Positions 1-21,200 of a stretch of DNA of 64,000 bases are shown piece after piece; the first letter of the stretch is position 1; every line of letters starts with the position of its first letter. The DNA is from Myxococcus landrumus (GTDB taxonomy: Bacteria > Myxococcota > Myxococcia > Myxococcales > Myxococcaceae): positions 3,794,001 through 3,858,000 of the forward strand of contig NZ_CP071091.1 in assembly GCF_017301635.1 (NCBI RefSeq), read 5' to 3'. Position numbers and translations under genes: made by a program. A model generated the notes under the pieces. The model was not told where the DNA came from, did no database searches, and saw nothing but the letters and a program-made list of their open reading frames with translations.

Positions 1-123
1 CCAGAACAACAGCGCCATGTTGCGCAGCCAGTCCCCGAGCCCGGAGACCACCTGGCCACACCAGATGAGCGCGAAGTCACGATGTCTCAGGACCGCGAAG
101 ATGGGAGCCCCCTGCCGCTCAAC
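1..123 (-). CDS. MFS transporter, N-terminal fragment (runs off the window)
   Basis: Reading leftwards on the minus strand gives a frame starting near APIFAVLRHRDFALIWCGQ and continuing with VVSGLGDWLRNMALLFW. This is the typical first transmembrane helix of major facilitator exporters that sit beside NRPS genes. The gene lies directly behind the dioxygenase gene and probably shares its transcript. The start is unresolved: no ATG, GTG or TTG lies close to the conserved region in this frame, and the first in-frame ATG (position 195) would overlap the dioxygenase by about 77 bases. Only about 40 residues are inside the window, so substrate and length cannot be judged. Export of the peptide made by the neighbouring synthetases is an inference from context. 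Confidence 0.6.
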
Positions 124-1111
124 TGTCGCGCTCGGAGCGCATCTCGCCCATGGCCACCACCACCCGACGCGCTCCCGAGAAGGGCGTCCGGCCATGCGTC
201 ACGAGCATGTTGTCCAGCATCATCACGTCCCCCGCCTGCCAGGGGAACGCGTAGGTCGTCTTGCGGAACGCCTCGCGCACCTCCTCCAGGTCCGCGTCGG
301 AGATGGGGCTCCCATCCCCATACAGGCTGTTGCGCGGCAGGTCCTCCTCCTTGAAGACGCTCCGCATCGCCGCGCTCACCTTCGGCCCCAGGTTGGACAC
401 GTGGAAGAGGTGCGCCTGGTTGAACCAAACGTCCTCTCCGGTGAGGGGGTGCTTTGTGACCGCCGGACGCACCGAGCGCGTCCGCAGCCGGTTGCCACCC
501 AGCCACTCCACCTGCATTCCCACACGCTGGCAGTACTCATCCACCTGCGTGCGATCTTCTGTCTGGAAAACTTTCTGCCAGGGAAGATCCACACCCGTGC
601 CGTAATTCCTCACATACATCACCCGTCGTTGGGTGAAGCGCTCCCTCACCTCGGGCGACAGCCATTCCAACACCGAGCGGCTGTCAGCGATGGGAGTCGC
701 GCCCCCCTCCTGTGAAGGTTGTACGCAGTGAAAGAACAGCTTCATCGGCCAGGCCGACGCGTACGACATTTCATTGTGTTGCGGAATGGTCTCGTGGGCC
801 GGGTACTCCGTGGAGGTGTACACCTTGCCACTGACTTCCGTCCGGGGCGTGGAGCGCTCCAGGTACTCCGCGAGGGTGGGCTGGATGCATTCCGCGAAGC
901 GCTCGAACGCGTCCACTCCTGGGACACGAAAGCCACGGAAGAGCATGGCCGGCCTCGCGGAGAGCAGGTGCCTCAGCGCCGGCGCGTGAGCGCGTCCCCA
1001 TTCGACCAGGTCGGCCCCTTCTCGCTCGGGGCTCACCACCAGCAGGCACGACGGTGCCCCCGGCAGCGCTCGCTGGGACACGTCCGACAGAACTCCCGGT
1101 TCCAATGTCAT
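119..1111 (-). CDS. SyrP-like TauD/TfdA family Fe(II)/2-oxoglutarate dioxygenase
   Basis: This 330-aa protein matches the SyrP branch of the TauD family, cytosolic non-haem iron oxygenases that hydroxylate amino acids, often while bound to an NRPS carrier domain. The iron facial triad is visible as H112-N-E114 in QHNEMSY and the distal His306 in MLDNMLVTHGRTPF. The 2-oxoglutarate-binding Arg is R315 or R316. The family pattern YTSTEYP followed by GGATPIADSR is also clear. The start has a good GGAG ribosome site (GGAGTAGGAG directly before ATG). The gene is divergent from the NRPS genes and followed by an MFS gene. SyrP itself beta-hydroxylates carrier-bound Asp, and the last NRPS module here reads as Asp-specific, so formation of beta-hydroxyaspartate is the favoured inference. 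The substrate is not shown by the sequence alone. Confidence 0.88.
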   Translation of the reverse strand: MTLEPGVLSDVSQRALPGAPSCLLVVSPEREGADLVEWGRAHAPALRHLLSARPAMLFRGFRVPGVDAFERFAECIQPTLAEYLERSTPRTEVSGKVYTSTEYPAHETIPQHNEMSYASAWPMKLFFHCVQPSQEGGATPIADSRSVLEWLSPEVRERFTQRRVMYVRNYGTGVDLPWQKVFQTEDRTQVDEYCQRVGMQVEWLGGNRLRTRSVRPAVTKHPLTGEDVWFNQAHLFHVSNLGPKVSAAMRSVFKEEDLPRNSLYGDGSPISDADLEEVREAFRKTTYAFPWQAGDVMMLDNMLVTHGRTPFSGARRVVVAMGEMRSERDS

Positions 1112-1314
1112 CTCCTACTCCGCCGGACCCTCGGCCCCCGCGGACATGGGCCCTTCGAGACACGCACCTGGCACGAAGGCGGGCTTCGCGGACCCCACTT
1201 GACTTCCAGGCATTACCACCTAAAAGATTTAAATTCGAAAAGCAACAGTCACCGGTATTGAGATGGACAAACAACGAGTCGAGCCGCGCGTGCGCCGTTG
1301 TGGGTCCCCACTCC
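1112..1314. promoter_or_regulatory. Divergent intergenic region between dioxygenase and NRPS genes
   Basis: This 200-bp stretch separates the divergent dioxygenase and NRPS coding regions. It contains a conspicuously AT-rich patch around 1215-1275 (TAAAAGATTTAAATTCG and nearby) in otherwise very GC-rich DNA, the expected place for both promoters. No consensus -35/-10 pair or sigma-54 site could be fixed by eye. Confidence 0.45.
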
Positions 1315-12225
<10,911 letters not shown>

Positions 12226-12268
12226 GCGCCGCGCCTCCGCCCCTTTCGGAAGAACGAGAGCCTCATCC

Positions 12269-15200
12269 ATGAGCAAGTTTTCAGACCGCATCCTGAACGC
12301 CAAGGCCCGTGCGTCGCTCGCCGCGCTCAAGAAGGACGCGCCGGCGCAGAAGGCCATCATCCCGAGCACCGGACGAGGCAACCAGGTCCCGCTGTCATCC
12401 GCGCAGCGTCGCCTCTGGTTCCTCGACCGGCTGGAGCCAGGACAAGCCCAGTACAACGTCCCCATCTTCGTGCGCCTCCAAGGGCCGCTGGATGAGCGCG
12501 CCCTGCGAGCAGCCCTGAATCAACTCCTGCGGCGACACGAATCGCTGCGCACCTGCTTCACCGTCCAGAAGGACGAGCCCCTGCAGCTCATCGCGGAGGA
12601 GCTGACCCTGGAGCTCGACATCGTCGACCTGGGCCATCTCCCCGACGACGAGCGTGAGCAGCGCATCCGTGAGCTGTCGACGGCGGAGTCTCGCAAGCCG
12701 TTCGACCTGAGTCTGGCGCCCCTCGTCCGGGCGACGTTGCTGCGCGCGGGGCCGGAGGACCATGTCCTGCTCCTGGCGATGCACCACATCGTCTCCGACG
12801 GCTGGTCGATGTCCGTCTTCTTCTTCGAGCTGGGGGCGCTCTACAGCGCCATCCGGCTGGGCACCGAGCCCACCCTCCCCCCACTCAAGCTCCAGTACGC
12901 GGACTTCGCGCTCTGGCACAACGAGTGGCTCCGGGGCGACGCTTTCCGCGAGCAGCTCGAGTACTGGAAGAAGCAGCTCGCCGGCGCGCCTCCGTTGCTG
13001 ACACTGCCCACGGACCGCCCCCGCCTCCCGGTGAAGCGGAACCAGGGCGCCGCGGTGCGCATCTCCATTCCCGCCGAGGAGGTGCATGCGCTCAAGAAGG
13101 TGAGCCGCGAGGAGCGAACCACGCTCTTCATGACGGTGCTGAGCCTCTTCAAGGTCCTGCTGGGTCGCTACGCGGGCCAGACGGACATCAGCGTCGGCAC
13201 CCCCATCGCCAACCGCAACCGTCCGGAGCTCGAGGGGCTCATCGGGTTCTTCGTCAACACGCTCGTGCTCCGCACGGACCTGTCCGGCGCGCCCACGTTC
13301 CGGCAGCTCATCCAGCGGGTGCGCGAGGTCTCCCTCGGCGCCTATGGGAACCAGGACCTGCCCTTCGAGCACGTCGTGGAGGCACTCCACCCCGAGCGCA
13401 ACCTGGGCCAGAACCCGCTGTTCCAGGTGATGTTCTCCCTGCAGGAGTCCGCCACCGCGTCCGCCTCGCTCGATGGGCTCGCCCTCACCCCCCTGTCGGT
13501 GGAGACCGGGACGTCGAAGTTCGACCTGCTGATGGCGTTGGAGGAGACGCCGGCGGGCATCACGGGAGAGCTCGAGTACGACACGGACCTGTTCGACGCG
13601 GCCACCATCGAGCGGATGCTGGGCCACTTCCGGACCCTGCTCACCGCCGCCGCCGCACAGCCGGACACCTGCATCTCTTCGCTGCCGCTCCTCACGGACG
13701 TCGAACGGAATCAGTTGGTGGTCGACTGGAACAACACGTCCACCGACTTCCCCCGTCAACACTGCATCCACGAGCTGTTCTCCGCGCAGGCCTACGCCTC
13801 GCCCAATGCCCTCGCGGTCCGCTACGGGGAAGAGTCCCTCACCTACGCCCAGCTCGAGGCGCAAGCCAATCAGCTCGCGTGGCACCTGCAGTCCCTCGGT
13901 GTCGTCCCCGATACGTTGGTGGGGCTCTACCTGGAGCGCTCGCCGTCACTCATCGTCGCGATGCTCGCCTGCCTCAAGGCGGGGGGCGCGTACCTGCCGT
14001 TGGATACCGCGTATCCGGCGGAGCGGCTCGCGCTCATGTTGCGGGACTCACGCGCGCCCCTCCTGCTCACCACTCGCGCGCTCGCTGGAGCGATTCAGCC
14101 GCCCGAGGGTGTCCGTGTACTTTGCCTGGAGGAGCTCGCGCCGACGCTCGTGAAGCTGCCCACGCGAGCGCCCTCGACGCGGACCACTCCGTCGAATCTG
14201 GCGTACGCCATCTACACGTCGGGCTCGACGGGTCAGCCCAAGGGCATCGTCGTCCCCCACCTCGGCGTCGTCCGCCTCGTCCGCGACTCCGACTACATCC
14301 ACCTCTCTCCTCAGGACCGCGTCGCTCAGGTCTCCAACGCTTCCTTCGACGCCGCCACCTTCGAAATCTGGGGCGCTCTCCTCAACGGCGCTCTCCTCGT
14401 CGGTGTCCCTCGCGACGTCTCCCTCTCTCCTCCCCTCTTCGTCCAGCTCCTCCGCCAAGAGGCCATCTCCACCCTCTTCCTCACCACCGCCCTCTTCAAC
14501 CAGCTCGCCCACCACGCCCCCAACGCCTTCTCCACGTTGGCCACCGTCCTCTTCGGCGGTGAGCTCGTCGCCCCGGACGTCGTCCGCTCCGTCCTTCTCC
14601 ACGGCCCTCCCTCACGCCTCCTCCACGTCTACGGGCCCACCGAGAACACCACCTTCAGCACCTGGCACCTCATCTCCTCACCGCCTCCTCCTCGCCACAC
14701 CGTCCCCATCGGCAGGCCCCTCGCCAACTCCTCCGCGCTCGTCCTCGACGGTGCCCTCCAGCCTGTCCCTGTCGGTGTCCCAGGTGAGCTCTACGTCGGT
14801 GGCGAGGGCCTCGCTCGCGGCTACCTCCATCAGCCCAGCCTCACCGCTGAGCGCTTCGTCGCTCATCCCTTCCTCCCCCACGCTCGCCTCTACAAGACGG
14901 GCGACCTCGTCCGGCTCCTCCCTGACGGCTCCATCGAGTTCCTCGGCCGCTCCGACTTCCAGGTGAAGATTCGCGGCTTCCGCATCGAGCTCGGTGAAAT
15001 CGAAGCCGCTCTCCTTCGCCACCCCTCCCTCAACGACTGCGTCGTCCTCGCTCGCGAGGACTCTCCTGGCAACCGTCGCCTCGTCGCCTACTTCTCCTCC
15101 TCCACTCCCCCCTCCTCCGCCGAGCTGCGCGAGTTCCTCAAGCGCTCCCTCCCGGAGTACATGCTCCCCTCCGTCTTCCTCTGCCTCACCTCCCTTCCCC

Positions 15201-18200
15201 TCTCTCCCAACGGCAAGGTCGACAGGAAGGCGCTCCCCTCTCCCGACTCCTCCAACGTCTCTGACTCCTACGTCGCGCCTCGTTCTCCTCTCGAGGAGCT
15301 CCTCTCCAACCTCTGGGCACAGCTCCTCTCCCTTCCTCGCGTCGGCGTCGACGACAACTTCTTCGACCTCGGTGGCCACTCTCTCCTCGCCACCCAGCTC
15401 GTCTCTCGCGTCCGCGAAACCCTTCGCATCGAGCTCCCCCTCCGCGACCTCTTCTCCAACCCCACTGTCGCCTCTCTCGCTCGCGTCCTCTCCGCTTCTC
15501 TCTCTGGCGCCCAGGCCCCCATCTCCCCTTCTCCCAGGGACTCCCGCCTTCCCCTCTCCTTCGCCCAGCAGCGCCTCTGGCTCATCGACCAGCTCCAGCC
15601 GGGCAGCCCCGCCTACAACGTCCCTCTCGCCATCCATCTCTCTGGCGAGCTCTCCCTCCCCTCCCTTCAGCGCGCTCTCGACGCTCTTGTTGAACGTCAC
15701 GAGTCCCTCCGCACTTCCTTCGCGCTCCACGGCGGCCACCCCTTCCAGCTCATCGCGCCTTCCCTCTCGCTGCCGCTGACGTGTGTGGATCTGCGGCAGG
15801 TCCCTGTCGATGAGCGCGAGGAGCGACTCACGCAGCTCTCCGAGGAGGAAGCGCGTCAGCCGTTCGACCTGAGCCGGGGCCCCCTGGTGCGAGTCGCCCT
15901 GCTTCGTGCGGACGACAGGAAGCACATCCTGCTGCTGACGATGCATCACATCGTCTCGGATGGCTGGTCCATGGATGTGCTCTTCCGCGAGCTGAACGCC
16001 CTCTACACGGCGTTCACGCGCGACGAGTCCTCGCCCCTGGCACCCATGCCCATCCAGTACGCCGACTTCGCCGTGTGGCAGCGGCAGTGGCTCCAGGGCG
16101 AGCGCCTCGAGGCCCAGCTCACGTATTGGAAGGAACAGCTCTCGGGAGCGCCGCCGTTCCTGCCACTGCCAACGGACTTCCCCCGCCCCGCGATCCAGTC
16201 CCTCCAGGGCGCGGTCGCAAGACGCGGCCTGCCGCTCGCGCTGCTCGACTCACTGAAGCGCCTCGGCAAGAAGGAGGGCACGACCCTCTTCATGACGCTG
16301 CTCGCGGGCTTCCAGGTGCTCCTGCGTCGCTACAGCGGACAAACGGACATCAGCGTCGGGACCCCCATCGCGAACCGCAACCGCGCGGAGCTCGAGGGCC
16401 TCATTGGATTCTTCGTCAACTCGCTGGTGATGCGCACCGACGTCTCCGGAGCGCCGTCCTTCCGCGAGCTGCTCCGTCGCGTCCGGGAGGTCGCGCTCGG
16501 CGCCTATGCGCACCAGGATGTGCCCTTCGAGCAGGTCGTCGAAGCCCTTCAGCCCGAGCGGGACCCAAGCTACTCACCGCTCTTCCAGGTGATGTTCGCG
16601 CTACAGAGTGGCGCCGAGCAGTCACCGTCCGCGTCGTCCCTGACGATGGAATCGAAGGAGCTTCGGACGCACACGTCGAAGTTCGACCTCATCCTCGCCA
16701 CGGTGGAGACCCCCGAGGGGTTGGACTGCGCCGTCGAGTACAACACCGACCTGTTCACGGCGGCCACCATCGACCGGCTGATGGGTCACTTCCAGACGCT
16801 GCTCACCGCCGCGGCGGAGCAACCCGATACCCGCATCACCTCACTCCCGCTCATCACGGACGTCGAGCGGAAGCAATTGGTCGTCGACTGGAACAACACG
16901 TCCACCGACTTCCCCCGCCAGCACTGCATCCACGAGCTGTTCTCCGCACAGGCGCGCGCGACGCCGCACGCGCTCGCGGTCCGCTACGGGGAAGAGTCCC
17001 TCACCTACGCCCAGCTCGAAGCTCGGGCCAATCAGCTCGCGTGGCATCTCCAGTCCCTGGGTGTTGTCACCGACATGCTGGTGGGGCTCTACCTGGAGCG
17101 CTCGCCGTCACTCATCGTCGCGATGCTCGCCTGCCTGAAGGCAGGAGGCGCCTATCTGCCGTTGGATACCTCGTATCCGCCCGAGCGCCTCTCCTTCATG
17201 CTCCGGGATGCACGAGCCCCCATCCTCATCACCACGCAGGCACTCTCCGGCGGACTCTCCTCCGCGAGTGACGTCCACGTGCTGGAGCTGGACACTCACG
17301 AGGAGGCCTTCTCCAAGCACCCCACCTACGCGCCGCCCGCATCGACGCAACCTTCGCATCTGGCGTACGCCATCTACACGTCGGGCTCGACGGGCCAGCC
17401 CAAGGGCATCGTCGTCCCCCACCTCGGCGTCGTCCGCCTCGTCCGCGACTCCGACTACATCCAGCTCTCTCCTCAAGACCGCGTCGCCCAGGTCTCCAAC
17501 GCCTCCTTCGACGCCGCCACCTTCGAAATCTGGGGCGCTCTCCTCAACGGCGCTCTCCTCGTCGGTGTCCCTCGCGACGTCTCCCTCTCTCCTCCCCTCT
17601 TCGTCCAGCTCCTCCGCCAAGAGGCCATCTCCACCCTCTTCCTCACCACCGCCCTCTTCAACCAGCTCGCCCACCACGCCCCCAACGCCTTCTCCACGTT
17701 GGCCACCGTCCTCTTCGGTGGTGAGCTCGTCGACCCGGACGTCGTCCGCTCCGTCCTTCTCCACGGCCCTCCCTCCCGCCTCCTCCACGTCTACGGGCCC
17801 ACCGAGAACACCACCTTCAGCACCTGGCACCTCATCTCCTCTCCCCCTCCTCCTCGCCACACCGTCCCCATCGGCAGGCCCCTCGCCAACTCCTCCGCGC
17901 TCGTCCTCGACGGCGCCCTCCAGCCTGTCCCTGTCGGTGTCCCGGGTGAGCTCTACGTCGGTGGTGATGGCCTCGCGCGCGGCTACCTCCACCAGCCCAG
18001 CCTCACCGCTGAGCGCTTCGTCGCTCATCCCTTCCTCCCCCACGCTCGCCTCTACAAGACAGGCGACCTCGTCCGGCTCCTCCCTGACGGCTCCATCGAG
18101 TTCCTCGGCCGCTCCGACTTCCAGGTGAAGATTCGCGGCTTCCGCATCGAGCTCGGTGAAATCGAAGCCGCTCTGCTTCGCCACCCCTCTCTCAACGACT

Positions 18201-21200
18201 GCGTCGTCCTCGCTCGCGAGGACTCTCCAGGCAACCGTCGCCTCGTCGCCTACTTCTCCTCCTCCACTCCCCCCTCCTCCGCCGAGCTGCGCGAGTTCCT
18301 CAAGCGCTCCCTCCCGGAGTACATGCTCCCCTCCGTCTTCCTCTGCCTCACCTCCCTTCCCCTCTCTCCCAACGGCAAGGTCGACAGGAAGGCGCTCCCC
18401 TCTCCCGACTCCTCCAACGTCTCTGACTCCTACGTCGCGCCTCGTTCTCCTCTCGAGGAGCTCCTCTCCAACCTCTGGGCACAGCTCCTCTCCCTTCCTC
18501 GCGTCGGCGTCGACGACAACTTCTTCGACCTCGGTGGCCACTCCCTCCTCGCCACCCAGCTCGTCTCTCGCGTCCGCGAAACCCTTCGCATCGAGCTCCC
18601 CCTCCGCGACCTCTTCTCCAACCCCACTGTCGCGTCTCTCGCTCGCGTCCTCTCCGCTTCCCTCTCCGGCGCCCAGTCCCCCATCTCCCCTTCTCCCAGG
18701 GACTCTCGGCTTCCCCTCTCCTTCGCCCAGCAGCGCCTCTGGCTCATCGACCAGCTCCAGCCTGGCAGCCCCGCCTACAACGTCCCTCTCGCCATCCATC
18801 TCTCTGGCGAGCTCTCCCTCCCCTCCCTTCAGCGCGCTCTCGACGCTCTTGTTGAACGTCACGAGTCCCTCCGCACTTCCTTCGCGCTCCACGGCGGCCA
18901 CCCCTTCCAGCTCATCGCGCCTTCCCTCTCGCTGCCGCTGGCGCTGATAGACCTCTCCGCCGAGCCAGGCTCCGACGAACGCGCGCGAGCACTCGCGCTG
19001 GAGGAGGCACAGCGGCCCTTCAACCTCGCGAGAGGCCCCGTCATCCGCGCGACGCTGCTGCGGACCGCGCCTCTGCGCCACGTGCTGCTGCTGACGATGC
19101 ATCACATCGTGTCGGATGGTTGGTCCCTGGAAGTGCTCTTCCGTGAGCTGAGCGCCCTCTACACGGCGTTCACCCGTGACGAGTCCTCGCCCCTGGCGTC
19201 GATGCCCATCCAGTACGCCGACTTCGCCGTGTGGCAGCACCAGTGGCTGCACGGAGAGCGCCTCGACGCGCAGCTCGCGTACTGGAAGGAGCATCTCACG
19301 GGAGCACCGTCCTTCCTCCCGCTGCCGACAGACTTCCCGCGGCCCGCCTCCCAGTCCTTCCGGGGCGCCGTCGAGGGAATCACGCTCCCGCCCGCGCTCC
19401 TCGAATCACTCGTGCGCCTCAGTCGGAAGGAGGGCACGACCCTCTTCATGACGTTGCTCGCGGGCTTCCAGCTCCTGCTCGCGCGCTACTCAGGGCAGGA
19501 CGACATCAGCGTCGGCACGGCCATCGCGAACCGCAACCGGGCGGAGCTCGAGGGCCTCATCGGCTTCTTCGTGAACTCGCTGGTGATGCGCACCCGGCTG
19601 TCCGGCGAGCCCACCTTCCGCGAGCTGCTGCGTCGCGTCCGCGAGGTGTCTTTGGGCGCCTACGCCCACCAGGACGTCCCCTTCGAACAGGTCGTCGAGG
19701 CGCTCCAAGTCCCAAGAGACCCTCGCTACTCGCCCCTCTACCAGGTCCGCTTCAACCTGCAGGACAGTCCCTATGGCCACTTGAAGATGGCGGGGCTCGA
19801 CGTGTCGATGCTGGAGACGGAGTGGAACTACACCAAGTTCGACCTCCACCTCTTCATGAGCGCGACAGCCGAGGGACTCCAGACGTCCTTCGCCTACAGC
19901 ACGGACCTGTTCAAGCCGGAGACCATTCGTCGGATGCTCGGCCACCTCGGGCAACTCCTGGAGAACGTCGCCGCCAACCCGGACGCCCTCATCACCTCCG
20001 TGCCCCTGCTGACGGAGGCAGAGCAACAGCAGCTCAAACTGTGGAACACGTCCACGGGCACGAAAGCCCCCTCGCAGTGCTTCCACGCCCGGTTCGAGCA
20101 ACAAGCCAAGGCCACTCCGCAAGCCACCGCGCTCGTTTCCGAGGACCAGTCCCTCACGTATCAACAGCTCAACGAGCGAGCCAACCAGCTCGCCGCGCAC
20201 CTGCAATCGCTCGGCGTGGGACCTGACCGCGTGGTCGGCCTGTATCTGGAACGTTCGATTGAGCTGCTCGTGGGGTTGCTCGCCATCCTCAAGGCAGGCG
20301 GCGCCTACCTGCCCATGGACCCGGGGCTCCCCCAGGAGCGACTCGCGTTCATGATGTCGGACCAGCGCCTTCCCGTGGTGCTCACGCAGGAGTCCCTGCG
20401 CGCGTCGATTCCGCCTGGCGAGGCGCGAGTCTTCTGCGTCGACTCGCAATGCGAGGAGCTCGCGAAGCTGTCGCACTCGAATCCGCCCGTCACGGTCGAG
20501 CCGCATCACCTCGTCTACGTCATCTACACGTCCGGCTCCACGGGCCAGCCCAAGGGCGTCGGCATCACCCACGGCAACCTGAGCCACTACCTGTCGGGAA
20601 TCGAGCGCGTCCTCGATGTGCCCGCGGGGCTTCGCTACGCCACCGTGTCCACATTCGCCGCGGACCTGGGCAACACCATGGTCTTCCCCGCGCTCGCGAC
20701 AGGCGGAGCACTCCACATCATCTCCGACGCGTGCGCCACCAATCCCGAGGCCATGGCCGAGTACATGAACTCGCGGGGCATCGACTGCCTCAAGATTGTC
20801 CCCTCGCACCTGACCGCGCTGCTCACCGCGTCCCGGCCCGAGCACGTCCTGCCGCGACAGCGACTCGTCCTCGGCGGGGAGGCGTCTCGATGGGAGCTGA
20901 TGGAGCGGGTGCAATCACTGGCCCCCGACTGCCGCGTCATCAACCATTATGGCCCCACGGAGACGACCATCGGCGTGTTGACGTGGGCCGTGCCGCCACG
21001 CCTCGCCACCAGGCCCGCCCCCACCGTGCCGCTCGGCTTCCCTATCGGAGCCACCACCACTCACGTCCTCGATGCCCACCGGCAGGCCGTACCCGTCGGT
21101 GTTCCCGGTGAGCTGTTCATCGGAGGCCCGGGAGTCACGCGCGGCTACCTCGGACGTCCCGAGCTGACCGCCGAGCGCTTCGTGATGCTGGGCGAGGAGC

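Noticed and set aside
1054..1314. N-terminal extension of NRPS 1 up to ATG 1054
   Set aside because: The extension overlaps the divergent dioxygenase start and its promoter region and contains Pro/Arg-rich non-domain sequence.
14290..15770. Many short CT-rich repeats considered as a possible CRISPR or satellite array
   Set aside because: They are in-frame Ser/Leu/Pro codons of a normal A-PCP-C protein sequence with no regular repeat/spacer period.
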